Origin: Galeruca laticollis
Taxonomy: Eukaryota > Arthropoda > Insecta > Coleoptera > Chrysomelidae
DNA length: 64,000 bases
NCBI GenBank assembly: GCA_963921935.1
Contig: OY998175.1
Span: 306,861,484 to 306,925,483, forward strand
Direction of reading: 5' to 3'
In this document: in pieces, positions 45,880 to 55,749 of the stretch
How the letters are laid out: each line of letters begins with the position of its first letter
Numbering within the stretch: position 1 is the stretch's first letter
Notes under the pieces: model-generated
The model's input: the letters and a program-made list of their open reading frames with translations, nothing else
Told to the model about the DNA's origin: nothing
The model's database searches: none
Program-made: the position numbers and the translations under genes

Positions 45880-46250
45880 TTAATCAATTTTGTTAAAATA
45901 CAAATTTTGAATAGTACAATTATTAAAAAGTAATTGAGGTGTACCATCTTTAGTCACAAACAAATTTGTACTCGTAGATCCATTTGGAAGGTTTAGAAGT
46001 GTAGCAGTTTCTTTATCCAAATTCCCGAATTTATTTATACCGATATTTTTTTGTACAAATTTTACGTTTTGGTAGTAAATAAAAAATGATTGTGTGGTAC
46101 AATCTCTTGGCCGCAAATTTATATATTTTTTACAAATATTGTTATATTTTCCTGTGACTATAAAGATTCTTGGTATTTTGGTTTTTGTGTCAGGAATATT
46201 TATTATGAAATTGTCCTTAAAATCCTTGACGTTTTGAAACTGTTAATAAT
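45880..46250 (-). pseudogene. Crypton-like recombinase 4 (core deleted) inside the P-type element
   Basis: QNVKDFKDNFIINIPDTKT, KKYINLRPRDCTTQSFFIYY, NIGINKFGNLDKETATLLNL and then directly NNCTIQNLYFNKID. The H-x-x-R to Tyr segment has been deleted. It lies between the transposase stop and the right-hand P terminus, so it was either captured or inserted. Confidence 0.7.
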
Positions 46251-46853
46251 AATAGCATTTATTGCCCAACAGATCTTACAATACCTTTAAAGAGCAATAC
46301 CTAGGTACATGTGTGTTTATATTTATATAAAAGTAGACAAATAAAAACGATACAAACAGTAATACGAGTGACATAAATGATACAAAAACAAAACATCAGC
46401 AAAATTAAAACATTACATACTACTTGCTACAAGTTTAATGTGGTTTAAACTGTGAAAAAACAAATCGCACTTTTACAAACCTTATTAAAATTATTGCACA
46501 TATTGAATACAAATGGTCTCAGTAATAGATTAGTTCTCGCATTGCTATTATAAAACATTAGGTTTTGCCTATTATTAAATTGAGGCTATTCTATTTCTAT
46601 TCTAGAGAAAATATTGGGTCTGCCTACAAGGTTATTTAAAAATCTAGATTTTTACTGGTCAATTTTTCAGTTTTATAATGAAAACTAGTGTTATAATAAG
46701 TATCATTATGAAACAGAAAATTGGCATTTAATTAACAACTTATAGTATAGGACTAAAAAAAGATAATTACATAAATATGTTATTAAATAGTTTTGACATT
46801 ATTATACTATCACAATAATAAAAAGAATTACATAAATTAAACAAAGCAATACA

Positions 46854-49800
46854 TTATTGGCCCTTGAATAAAATTAATTTAGTGTATTGTTGCCTAACAG
46901 GCTCTACCACTTCAGATTTTTTCTTAGTAATAAAATGAATCCTTATGTTCAAATATTTCAACATAACTGCTTCAACTAAGAAATAAATGTGATTATTACT
47001 TACTTCAGCAACATGTTCCTTTAAACTACAGAAGCTATTATCCTCAATAGCTTGATGAATAATTTTATTTTTCAAACTCTGAATAAAATTTTTTTTGTTA
47101 ATTGATTTTCATTAGTTCTAATAAAATGTTCTGTAATTTTACAAATTTTTATTACATCTTTAGATGGATAAGACAATCCACCTCGATCTTTTTTGGTAAT
47201 TAATGAATTTAAAAAATTTGCTTTATCTCCTGATAATACTGTAATACACTCCTCACATTTGATAGTTTTTTGTAATTGTCTCGTAACAAACCCTGCAATA
47301 TAAACAATAATTTGCAAAGAACACTCTGTAATGATATTTGTATTCATTATATATTCGTGATCCTCCCAAATTGTCTGCAAACCATAATTTTCCGGTATTT
47401 GTTCAATTAGATGTGGGAAACCTTGATTTATGTTTTGCTCGGGTGTTTCCAATCGGCTTGATCCTACTAATATTGGTATATCCTCTAAGGGTATGCAGTT
47501 TCCCATCCCTCCTTCTCTAATTTCAGCCCTGACTAGCAACCTTTTATAAGCTGCTGTAAATTGACGGCAAGTAGGGTTGTTGTTCCATCCACCTAAGGAA
47601 CGTATTGAAGAAAAGTACATTTCTAAATGGTCTTGGCTTGCCTTGTACAGTGGAAGATAACATATATTTTTTTCATTAATAACCATTTCATCATACATCA
47701 ATAAAGCACTTTTCATTGAACAAATAAATCCTACAAAGCCAGTTTTACGATTGGAGTGTATCACTAGATCATTATTCATAAATTTTAAATTTGAAATATA
47801 ATCTATAGCTTCAAATATGAAATCTCTGGTAGTATCAATGTTCTTTTCAAAAAGCGCTTTTTTGTATTTGGGAGGAACTAGAGAATGACTATTTAATATA
47901 TCGAATACATTATTTATGATGTTAATAAATCTGACGGTTCCATGACAATTTTTAAACTCACTTAGACCTAATTGCTCCTCACAGTAGCTCAAAGCATCAG
48001 CAACAGATTTACTTAAAAGCTGCACTGCCAAACGCACCTTCATTTTCTGTTTAAAGAAATTAAGATGTGCTTTTCGAAGTTTGTTGCCTAAATGTAACCC
48101 TTCAGTCTCTTGTAATGTCTCTAATTGTTGAATATAGTCCCACTTAATAAGATTACCCTCACCATCCTTTAGATATTTTTTTTCACCAAAAGTGTTTCTT
48201 ATTAGCTTCACCATATGACATGGGTCAAAAAAGATAAATACATTTTTACCATTCAACTGAAAATATGGCTTCATATTGAAAACATCTATATTACAACCTA
48301 GCGTACGAGCCATTGTAATATTCGATGGCGCTCCATCAAAAGTTAACGAGAGTAAATGAGCCCCTGCATCTGATATTAAATTTGCACAATGAGTTACAAT
48401 TGCAGTTTTTTGATTTCCACTTAAACCGTTAGCAAAAAAATAACCTAGTGGTAGCTTCCATGCCCCATTCAAACAAACCGCCATCACAACAAATGCTTCT
48501 CTGGCTACTTCATTTAGGTCGTTATCAAAATCAAACCCACAATTTACATAGCCATGAAATTTTGCCCCATCCCACTCAATTTGTTTTCGTATAGAGATTT
48601 CGTCAACAATTAGACAAATAATGACAGGCTTGTCAGACTGACCAATATATTTTTTTAAAGTATTAAATGACTCTTTTGTGAAACCAGGCTCAGCATCAAC
48701 ATTTCTAAACCACTTTCCGATAGTACTAATATGAGGTAAGCATGTGTCAAAAACTCGCCTGACATAATTGTATGCTTTTGGCGAAAAGAAACTAAGAGTG
48801 ATGGCAAATTTTCGCAATTCCGGTGAATACTTAACATTTTTTTTCAATTTACGTTCATTTAGTTCTTTGGCGATATTGGGCATATTTTCCAAAAGCAATA
48901 AATTTTCTGAAGATATTAAATTTTTCTTCTCTAACTCTTTTACAAGTCTTTGCAATGTAGTGACTTTCTTTTTTAAACGTTTAAGTTTTTGATTCAAAAC
49001 TCTGATTTTTTTAGTTTTTTCATTAGATTTCACTTCTTGCTGAAATAACTTCCTCCGTAAACGTTTTTTACGAGGAGTGTCGTCTTGGAGCTCGTTATAA
49101 GAACGTTTCTTGCTAGGAGTTCTTTCTTCTTGTGGCTGACCACTCTGCAAGGCTTGACATTCTTCCAAGGCAGTAGAAGTAGATGCCAGAGTACTCTTGA
49201 AAGTCTACAAAAAAATATAAAACTTTTATGTGCTGTATAAAACACTCAATTTCAATATAAGCTAATCAATTTCTATGTCATTTATTGGTGGTAGTAGAAA
49301 TAAAAAATATAAACAAATATTTATAATTATTGTTTTAGTGGTTATTATCTACATTATCTAGTGAACCTACCTTCTCTTGTTGCATATACTTTGGAAATTC
49401 ATGAAATATTGTGGGAACTGCTCCATTCAATAGGCGAGTCTTTTCACCAGACTGATAAAAATAGTGTTGTCCAAAATGTTTAGAACAAATTCTATCATTT
49501 TTCGTGGGGCTCCAACCTTTAATTTTCATTTGTTCCACCCAGTGACTCCTTCTTTCCAGGTCAACAGGAAACCTGAAGTATGTAAAAAGGATTTATGATA
49601 GCATTTAATATATTTAGATTAATCACTAAAACATTTTTAATAAAATTGCCATCTTGCATGAAATAATAACTGGTATAAGGTAATTTACTAACATTATCAA
49701 AAAAAATATGTCTACGCCTATGGAGTAAATGGCTTCTCTAGGCGTAGCCTTGTCAATAATTTACAAATTTATGAATTAAAACTTAAATAAACTGTTTTCA

Positions 49801-49998
49801 ACTGTCATCATTTTTATCTTTACTATGTAGCACACATCATATTCAAATATCAAATGATAACATTAGCATATATGGCAAAAAAGAGCGAAAAAGATAAGCT
49901 TGCCTAACAAAGAGTATATTTATTTACCTGTGAAACGTAACTCCTGGTTCTTTTCTTTCACTACGGCTTTTACAGTTAAATACTGAACAAATCACCAT
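46854..49998 (-). CDS. P-type (THAP9-like) transposase, three exons
   Basis: Exon 1 49998-49928 (MVICSVFNCKSRSERKE, donor GTAAAT). Exon 2 49572-49371 (FPVDLERRSHWVEQ, CSKHFGQHYF, NGAVPTIF, donor GTAGGT). Exon 3 from 49201 or nearby, after TTTTTTGTAG. Together the first two give a complete THAP domain: C-x4-C, W, C-x2-H, AVPT. Exon 3 adds a basic stretch, a coiled coil (RVLNQKLKRLKKKVTTLQRL) and the RNase H-like core with CLIVDEISIRKQIEW, LTFDGAPSN and QDHLEMYFSSIRSLGG. The only lesion seen is a 1-base shift in an A8 run near 47090. Past it the reading continues to 46854 (EAVMLKYLNIRIHFITKKK). Confidence 0.88.
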
Positions 49999-50183
49999 TA
50001 TAACAAAGTCAAAAAATCAAAGTTATTATTCACAAAAAAACAGAAAAACCACTAAAATCAATCTTGGTTCCACACTCGTTGTTTGTCACCGTAATAATGG
50101 CGTCGTACAATTTATGGTAACACCTACTGCGCTTGAGCTTATATATGCGTTACTCGTCCTCTGTATTATTTAGTCATTGGTTG

Positions 50184-51914
50184 TTACAAATTTAAGAACT
50201 CATCGACTGAATAAAAATACATATCTACTAAAAACGATTTGAGTAAAATTTTGAATGATTTTATTGTTTTACTTGATTTAATATATAATGGTAATTCATT
50301 AAAAAGTCGTAGTCCCATTATAGGAGGGGATTTGAAAGTAATATTACTTTTAGGAAAAGTCAAAGACAGATTATTACAGCGTCTTGTATTGATATTATGC
50401 TTCTGGTAGTTAGTTTTGAAATCACATATGTTGTTATATATGAAAACACAAACATCTAAAATATACAAAGAGGGCAACGTTAATATTCTCAATTTTTTAA
50501 AGTGTTTTCTACAACCAGTTAGACGAGAGACACCAGCAATACAAGGAATTATTCTTTTCTGTGACACAAATACGTCTTTAGAATTGGTAGACATTCCCCA
50601 GAAAGATATGCCATCCCTCAGACGGGATTCCACTTGTGCGTGATACAGCATAATCATTTGTTTTTGTGTAAGAACAGATCTCAGATTTTTAAATGAGTAA
50701 TTACTGGAATTTAACTTCGAAATAATTGCCTCACATTGCTTACTCCAATTAAGACATTCGTCGATCAGCAAGCCCAGAAATTTGACACAAGAGACACTTT
50801 ATCGATTGATTATCAATTTTTGGATCTACAAACTGCAATTGTTTTTGTCTATGAAGAAATTGTATCGCTTGCGTTTTTTCTGCATTTAGAGTGAATTCAT
50901 GCAAAACCAATTATAAAGACCCGTCAAGAGACTATTACAATTATCTTCAACTACTGATTGACACTTATCAGAAACCAACAACGAGGTGTCATCAGCATAT
51001 AATGTAAAGTGAGTTGATAAGTTAACTGACACAATGTCATTTATATAAATTAAAAACAGAATTGGACCCATAATTTATCCTTGGGGCACTCCTACTGTTG
51101 ATGATAGATAATGTGATGTACAGGTTTCGATACTGTTCTTTGCTATTTTTGGTAAGCTCACGTATTGTTGACGTGCATTTAAGTAAGATGTGATCCAATT
51201 TAGTGAGTGATTTTGGATTCCTATATTATATAATTTCATAGTTAAGATGTTATGATCGACACAGTCAAACGCCCTGCTGAGATCACAAAAGATCCCAACA
51301 GGACACTCACCCGACTCCATCATATTTGTAAGTTCTTGATAAAAAGAATGTATTGCGGTGTTAATTGATTTTGCAGTTTGAAAACCGTGTTCGTTTTGCA
51401 CAATCGTATTATTTAGCTGTAGGTACGCATTAAGCCTTTTCAGATAGCTATACTCAAAAATTTTTGAAAATATAGAAGGAATAGTTATAGGACGGTAATT
51501 TCTAACCTGTTTAGAATCACCTTTCTTAAATATTGGAATTATTTTTCCAGTTTTGATCAAATCCGGAAAAGTTCCATTCGAAAAGGAAAGATTGACAAGA
51601 TATGTCAGTGGGGATATTATAAATGGCAATATTTTTTTAATTAAGAATGCTGGTACTTCATCGAAACCACAAGATGTTTTATTTTTAAGTTTGGCATGTA
51701 AGAGTTCATGTAATTCTTCCTGATTAAAAGGACACAAACGAAAGGTATCATTGGGTATTTTTGATACATTAAAATTAAAATTGAGTTGTTCTCCAATCGC
51801 TCCGGTACGTGAAATTTTCGACACCATTTCCTGTGGCGCATTGTTAAAAAATGTGTTAAACATATTAGCTACGTGAGTAGGATTATCTATTATTACATTA
51901 TCGTTATTATACAA
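50184..51914 (-). pseudogene. LINE reverse transcriptase (degraded)
   Basis: KNKTSCGFDEVPAFLIKKIL, RNYRPITIPSIFSKIFEYS, EHGFQTAKSINTAIHSF, motif A GIFCDLSRAFDCVDH, VGVPQG, in-frame TAA at 51073, GPILFLIYIND and the catalytic YADDTSLLV. A frameshift near 50900 precedes the C-terminal block (GFLIDECLNWSK-like reading, 50771 to 50184). The last codons abut the P-type target duplication. Confidence 0.87.
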
Positions 51915-52042
51915 TGAAATAACTTTTTTACGCTCATTATTTGCAGTAAAATCATTTATTAGTTTCCATGCACTTTTTGTTGGATTATCCGAACTTGAAA
52001 TTATGGTTTGATAATGTATTTTCCTAGTTGTTTGTAAACGTT

Positions 52043-52475
52043 TTACATATTCTTTTTTTTTTGTAAATTATAGTATGGCCGTAGTTGCGGAAATTGTCTA
52101 GACAATGCATGCAGATTTTTTAAATTATTACTAGAACATTGTACATCTTTGTCTATCCACCTTTTATTATTCTTAATTAGTTTCGTTTTCAACAGTGGAA
52201 AATGAATATTAAAATAATGCATAAAAATACTCATAAAATTATCAAAAGCTAGATTGGTATCCAAAATTCCATATACAATATTCCAGTTCTCAAGAATAAG
52301 ACTATCAACAAAATGACTCGTCGCACTCTCAGCAAAAACTCTCCTATAGCAAAAACTTGGTAAGGCAACCGATTCATAAACGAGTTCCACAAATACTGTA
52401 CCGATACAGTGTTGTCAAAGACACAGGCCAAGGGAATATTCAGAAAGTTGACAAATATATTATCAGTAGTAATAC
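52043..52475 (-). pseudogene. LINE linker region
   Basis: TTDNIFVNFLNIPLACVFDN resumes the endonuclease tail after the inserted element. A frame shift near 52380 leads to FDNFMSIFMHYFNIHFPLLK and NNKRWIDKDV, the usual linker before the RT. Confidence 0.75.
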
Positions 52476-53005
52476 CAGAAGTGATTGAATTTTCGCGATA
52501 AGTCTGTCGATTCATTTTTGAACGAAACTGAATTGTTTCGAGAAAACACCACGAGTCCGCAGGACGAGTGGTGTTTTCTCGAATCAATTCAGTTGAGATC
52601 ATAAATGAAAGACAGACTTATGAGATAAATTCATTCACGAGTGGAATTTTATTAGACTATTTCACAAACAGAGTGAACGATAAAAAATCTGAAATTCGCA
52701 AAATCTGGTAAATTGCTTCCAAATGTACTCCTTCGATTTCCTCGTATTTTTCGGTACATTTTCATCGATTTTTTCGTTGATTGATTCGATAGAGTACATC
52801 CCAAATCTACTCATTTTTGAATGCGTGCACAGCGTAATCACTTATATTTGACGTTTAACTGTCACATGCACTGTAAACAAATCTGAAAACACCGAACTTG
52901 ATAGGCCAATCAGAGTCAAGTTTGGTATTATCGGTAAGCCGAACTTGACTAGAGCTTCTGATTGGTTCATTTCGTAGGTGAGTGAAATAGTCAATAGTTG
53001 TACTG
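52476..53005. mobile_element. Non-autonomous element with CGAG hairpin, inserted in the LINE
   Basis: Splits the LINE endonuclease between WPTRCRI and the TTDNIFVNF reading. One end holds a 125-bp palindrome (52497-52621) with tip CCA-CGAG-TCC-GCA-GGA-CGAG-TGG. The rest is non-coding; ACTATTTCAC near 52660 and TGAAATAGTC near 52985 are inverted. I found no clean target duplication. It may depend on a Crypton-like recombinase in trans. Confidence 0.6.
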
Positions 53006-53558
53006 CTGGTATCCGACACCTAGTCGGCCACTTGACAATATTATTGTGTATATTAAAAGGTGATAACACATTTAAAAGTTTACTGTGATTACTATTTTTT
53101 GTTCTAGTATCAATATTAAAGTCACCGCAAATAATAAAAGAAACATTAGGCTTAAAATAATGATTTAAAATATTCTCCAGATTTTCCAAAAAAATGTCAA
53201 CATTACCTGATGGTGATCGGTAACAATTTATTACAAAAAATTCAGTTTTATTTTTGTCCTTAAAAGAAAAGCAACAAAACTCAGCATATTTAGCGGTACA
53301 AAACTCATTTAAATTAAAATTATTTTTAAAAGTTATACCCTTTCTTACCCAAATTCCAACACCACCACCCTTAAGAGTGGCATCACGACAATAACTACTA
53401 GCTAAATTAAAACCCTCAACATGAATTTGCTCCACAGAGTCACTAGTTTCCCACAACTCCGTCAAACAAACTACGTCGATGGTCTTGTATTTATTAATAA
53501 TGTCTAATATTAAGTCACATATTTTGTTTTTGTTCAGACTTTGCATATGTAGCAGCAT
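53006..53558 (-). pseudogene. LINE APE-type endonuclease
   Basis: LLHMQSLNKNKICDLILDII, VVCLTELWETSD (catalytic Glu), GGGVGIWVRKG, FVINCYRSPSGNVDIF, IICGDFNIDTRTKN (catalytic Asp/Asn) and WPTRCRI. The distal part with the SDH motif is not seen here: the frame is cut by the inserted element. Confidence 0.85.
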
Positions 53559-53694
53559 TAACCTAGGGTTAAAATCTATTTTGGAAGCTGTACTGGCTTC
53601 CGAAGGTATAAAAAATTATATATTACTAAAAGAATAGTAGTTAACGATGAAATAAAACAATATATTTTGTTTAAATCTTCATATATTTGAACTA

Positions 53695-54196
53695 ATGTTC
53701 AATTTAAACTTGTTGACGCGTTTCACTAACACAGTAGCTTTGTCAAAACGAATGAAGGTAAAATATAAAAATGTCTTAATATATACAGTGCTAAATCTAT
53801 TTACTAAGGTTAACAATGGTATTAAAAGATATTACCTGGAAATTCATTCACTACAAACATTCCTAAGCTATCTTCTAGGTAAAGAGGTTCAATATAGGAG
53901 ACTGATTGATATCTATTTGGTCGTTAAGGAGATTACCTGAATATTTATTTTTGTTAATCTCTAGGGCTTCTAATAAATTTAAACTAAAGGATTTACCGAC
54001 TACATGGAGAATTTCAAAATTTCGGTCGAAAATGTGTTGGTTTTCTAATAAATGATTTGAATAGTTAGAATCTAATTTTTTGTTGTCATAGCTACGTTTG
54101 TGTTCCGAAATTCTAGTTTTAAAATTTCTAAAAGTTCTACCGATATAAATTTTATCACAATTGTCATTACCACATTTTAATTTATAAACTCCTGAT
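53695..54196 (-). pseudogene. PLE family 3, GIY-YIG C-terminus
   Basis: Unbroken minus frame from about 54196 to the stop TAG at 53875-53877: SGVYKLKCGNDNCDKIYIGR, FRNFKTRISEHKRSYDN, LLENQHIFDRNFEILHVVGK and ending SPILNLFT. GIY as GVY, then YIG and the RISEH helix are clear. The 3' part (53695-53874) contains the GACAAAGCTACTGTGTTAGTGAAACG stem-type motif found at PLE ends, in split form. It is directly abutted by a LINE RT fragment at 54196. Confidence 0.82.
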
Positions 54197-54640
54197 TTGT
54201 TTAATTTTGAAGATAGTTTTGAAGTAGTTTCTTATTACAAATCCTAATGTTCGATTTGCTGATATTACAAGAGTACTGTCATTTTGAAAAGAAAATATGT
54301 TATTGTAAGTTACCCCAAGATCTTTAGTTTCGGTTTTCCGTTCAAGAGTATCTGAATTCATATGATAATCAAAAATAATTGGATTTTTCTGGCGGGTTAT
54401 TGTCATTATAGCACACTTTTTGATGTTGAAGTATAGTTTATTTTTGATACTCCATTCAAATATATTATTTTTGTCCTTTTGCAAAGAAATGCAGTCTCTA
54501 ACTGTATGTACATCTCTAAAAATTTTAAGGTCATCTGCATACAGTAAACAGTCAGAATGAGTAATTACAGATGGCAAATCGTTAATAAATATTATAAACA
54601 ACAGAGGTCCTAAATTAGAACCCTGAGTTAGCACGAAACT
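54196..54640 (-). pseudogene. LINE RT fragment joined to the PLE
   Basis: QGSNLGPLLFIIFINDLPSV, catalytic YADDLKIFRDV, KCAIMTITRQKNPIIF and KDLGVTYNNIFSF. It covers RT motifs B to E of a Jockey/CR1-type LINE; the residues before QGSNLGP are unrelated. The frame ends in the PLE boundary region. Confidence 0.8.
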
Positions 54641-55741
54641 TAATACAATATATAAAACTGGAGAAAATATTTCAGTGAAAATTTGAAAAAAAAATGTTAA
54701 TGTCGATGCACGACTACAAAAAAGAGGCGCTTCATAGGTTTCACACATAGGCGGTGCCAGAAGTCGCCGCGGTCCCGATACTTTTCCAACCACTAATTTT
54801 TTAATAGAAAACAATGTCAATTTCAATATATTCACCGGAAAAGATTATTTTACAAAACTTTTTTTTTGATACTGCACTAATCTTTTGGAAACAATGAATT
54901 TTTACCCCAATTTTCCATCATGTGTTTAGCATAAAATTAAATTCGAGATTATTTTTCATTTTTTCGAGATTACTACGTTCTGAAAACAATTATTGATACG
55001 TATTTTAACAATCTTACTTTTCTCCAAAGTATTGCGGTACAATTTTCCTATGAACACCAAACTCGACGCAATTCTATAAAACACTTTTGTATGACTAATG
55101 TCAACAGGGAAACCCAATAAATTACTTATCAGATCACGTTACACACTAATTTGTACCTCCAGCTGATATTAGCTAAATAAAAAATATCGACTAAGACTAA
55201 GTTAGCATGTCCTTGTTACGCTGATATCATTAAATGATAACCAGTACACCATGTGAAACAATTTAGTAAAATGTTTGTTTTTACACATTTCTCGCAAATT
55301 AAATTAGGCTAATGCTAGATTATGTTTGCAGATCTGCCATCTCTATTTGTCAATTACGAAGATAGTTATCTTTTAATTGAGTTTAGCAATCACTTATTTA
55401 TATTTGAATAAAACTGAGTGAACAGTACTAATTTGATATGCGAAACCGCGACCCATTGCATTTTGAAACTTCGACATTCCATTTGTATACATTTTTTGAG
55501 ACTCGCTTTTAAAGGCCAGTTTTCTAAATTCAGAAATATTTTTTTAGTTTCTAATATAATTTTTCAACTTGTTTTGTTGAGCAAATCGGACTTCGGACGT
55601 CTGACTGAAAACTGTTGTTTATTCTCTTCTTTTCAATACTTTTCCAACATTTCCGGTCATTTTAATGTCATCTGTCAACTCAAATTTTAAGCTACTGTCG
55701 AAGAAATTTAATTTACAAACTCACTTTATGTCCTACCTTTT
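54641..55741. other. No feature recognised
   Basis: AT-rich with no frame of note. A purine/pyrimidine-biased segment around 54700-54800 reads CGCCGCGGTCCCGA; I could not match it to anything. Confidence 0.5.
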
Positions 55742-55749
55742 AGAACAAA

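Larger units (their letters stand above)
45508..50179 (-). mobile_element. P-type transposon with 8-bp target duplication (nearly intact)
   Basis: Inverted termini CAATGACTAAATAATACAGA (24 bp identical) at 45508 and 50179. GTTGTTAC is duplicated at 45500-45507 and 50180-50187, the 8 bp typical of P elements. It encodes a full THAP transposase in three exons. It landed next to the stop codon of the LINE. Its 3' half also carries a Crypton-like remnant (45880-46250). Confidence 0.95.
45408..53570 (-). mobile_element. LINE (APE endonuclease plus RT), interrupted twice
   Basis: From the APE domain at 53558 down to the stop codon just right of the P-type insertion, then 3' UTR at 45440-45507 and a tail of TAAC/TTAG repeats at 45408-45438. 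Insertions: the P-type element at 45508-50179, and a palindromic non-autonomous element at about 52476-53005. It is a Jockey/CR1-like LINE with a tandem-repeat tail. Confidence 0.82.
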
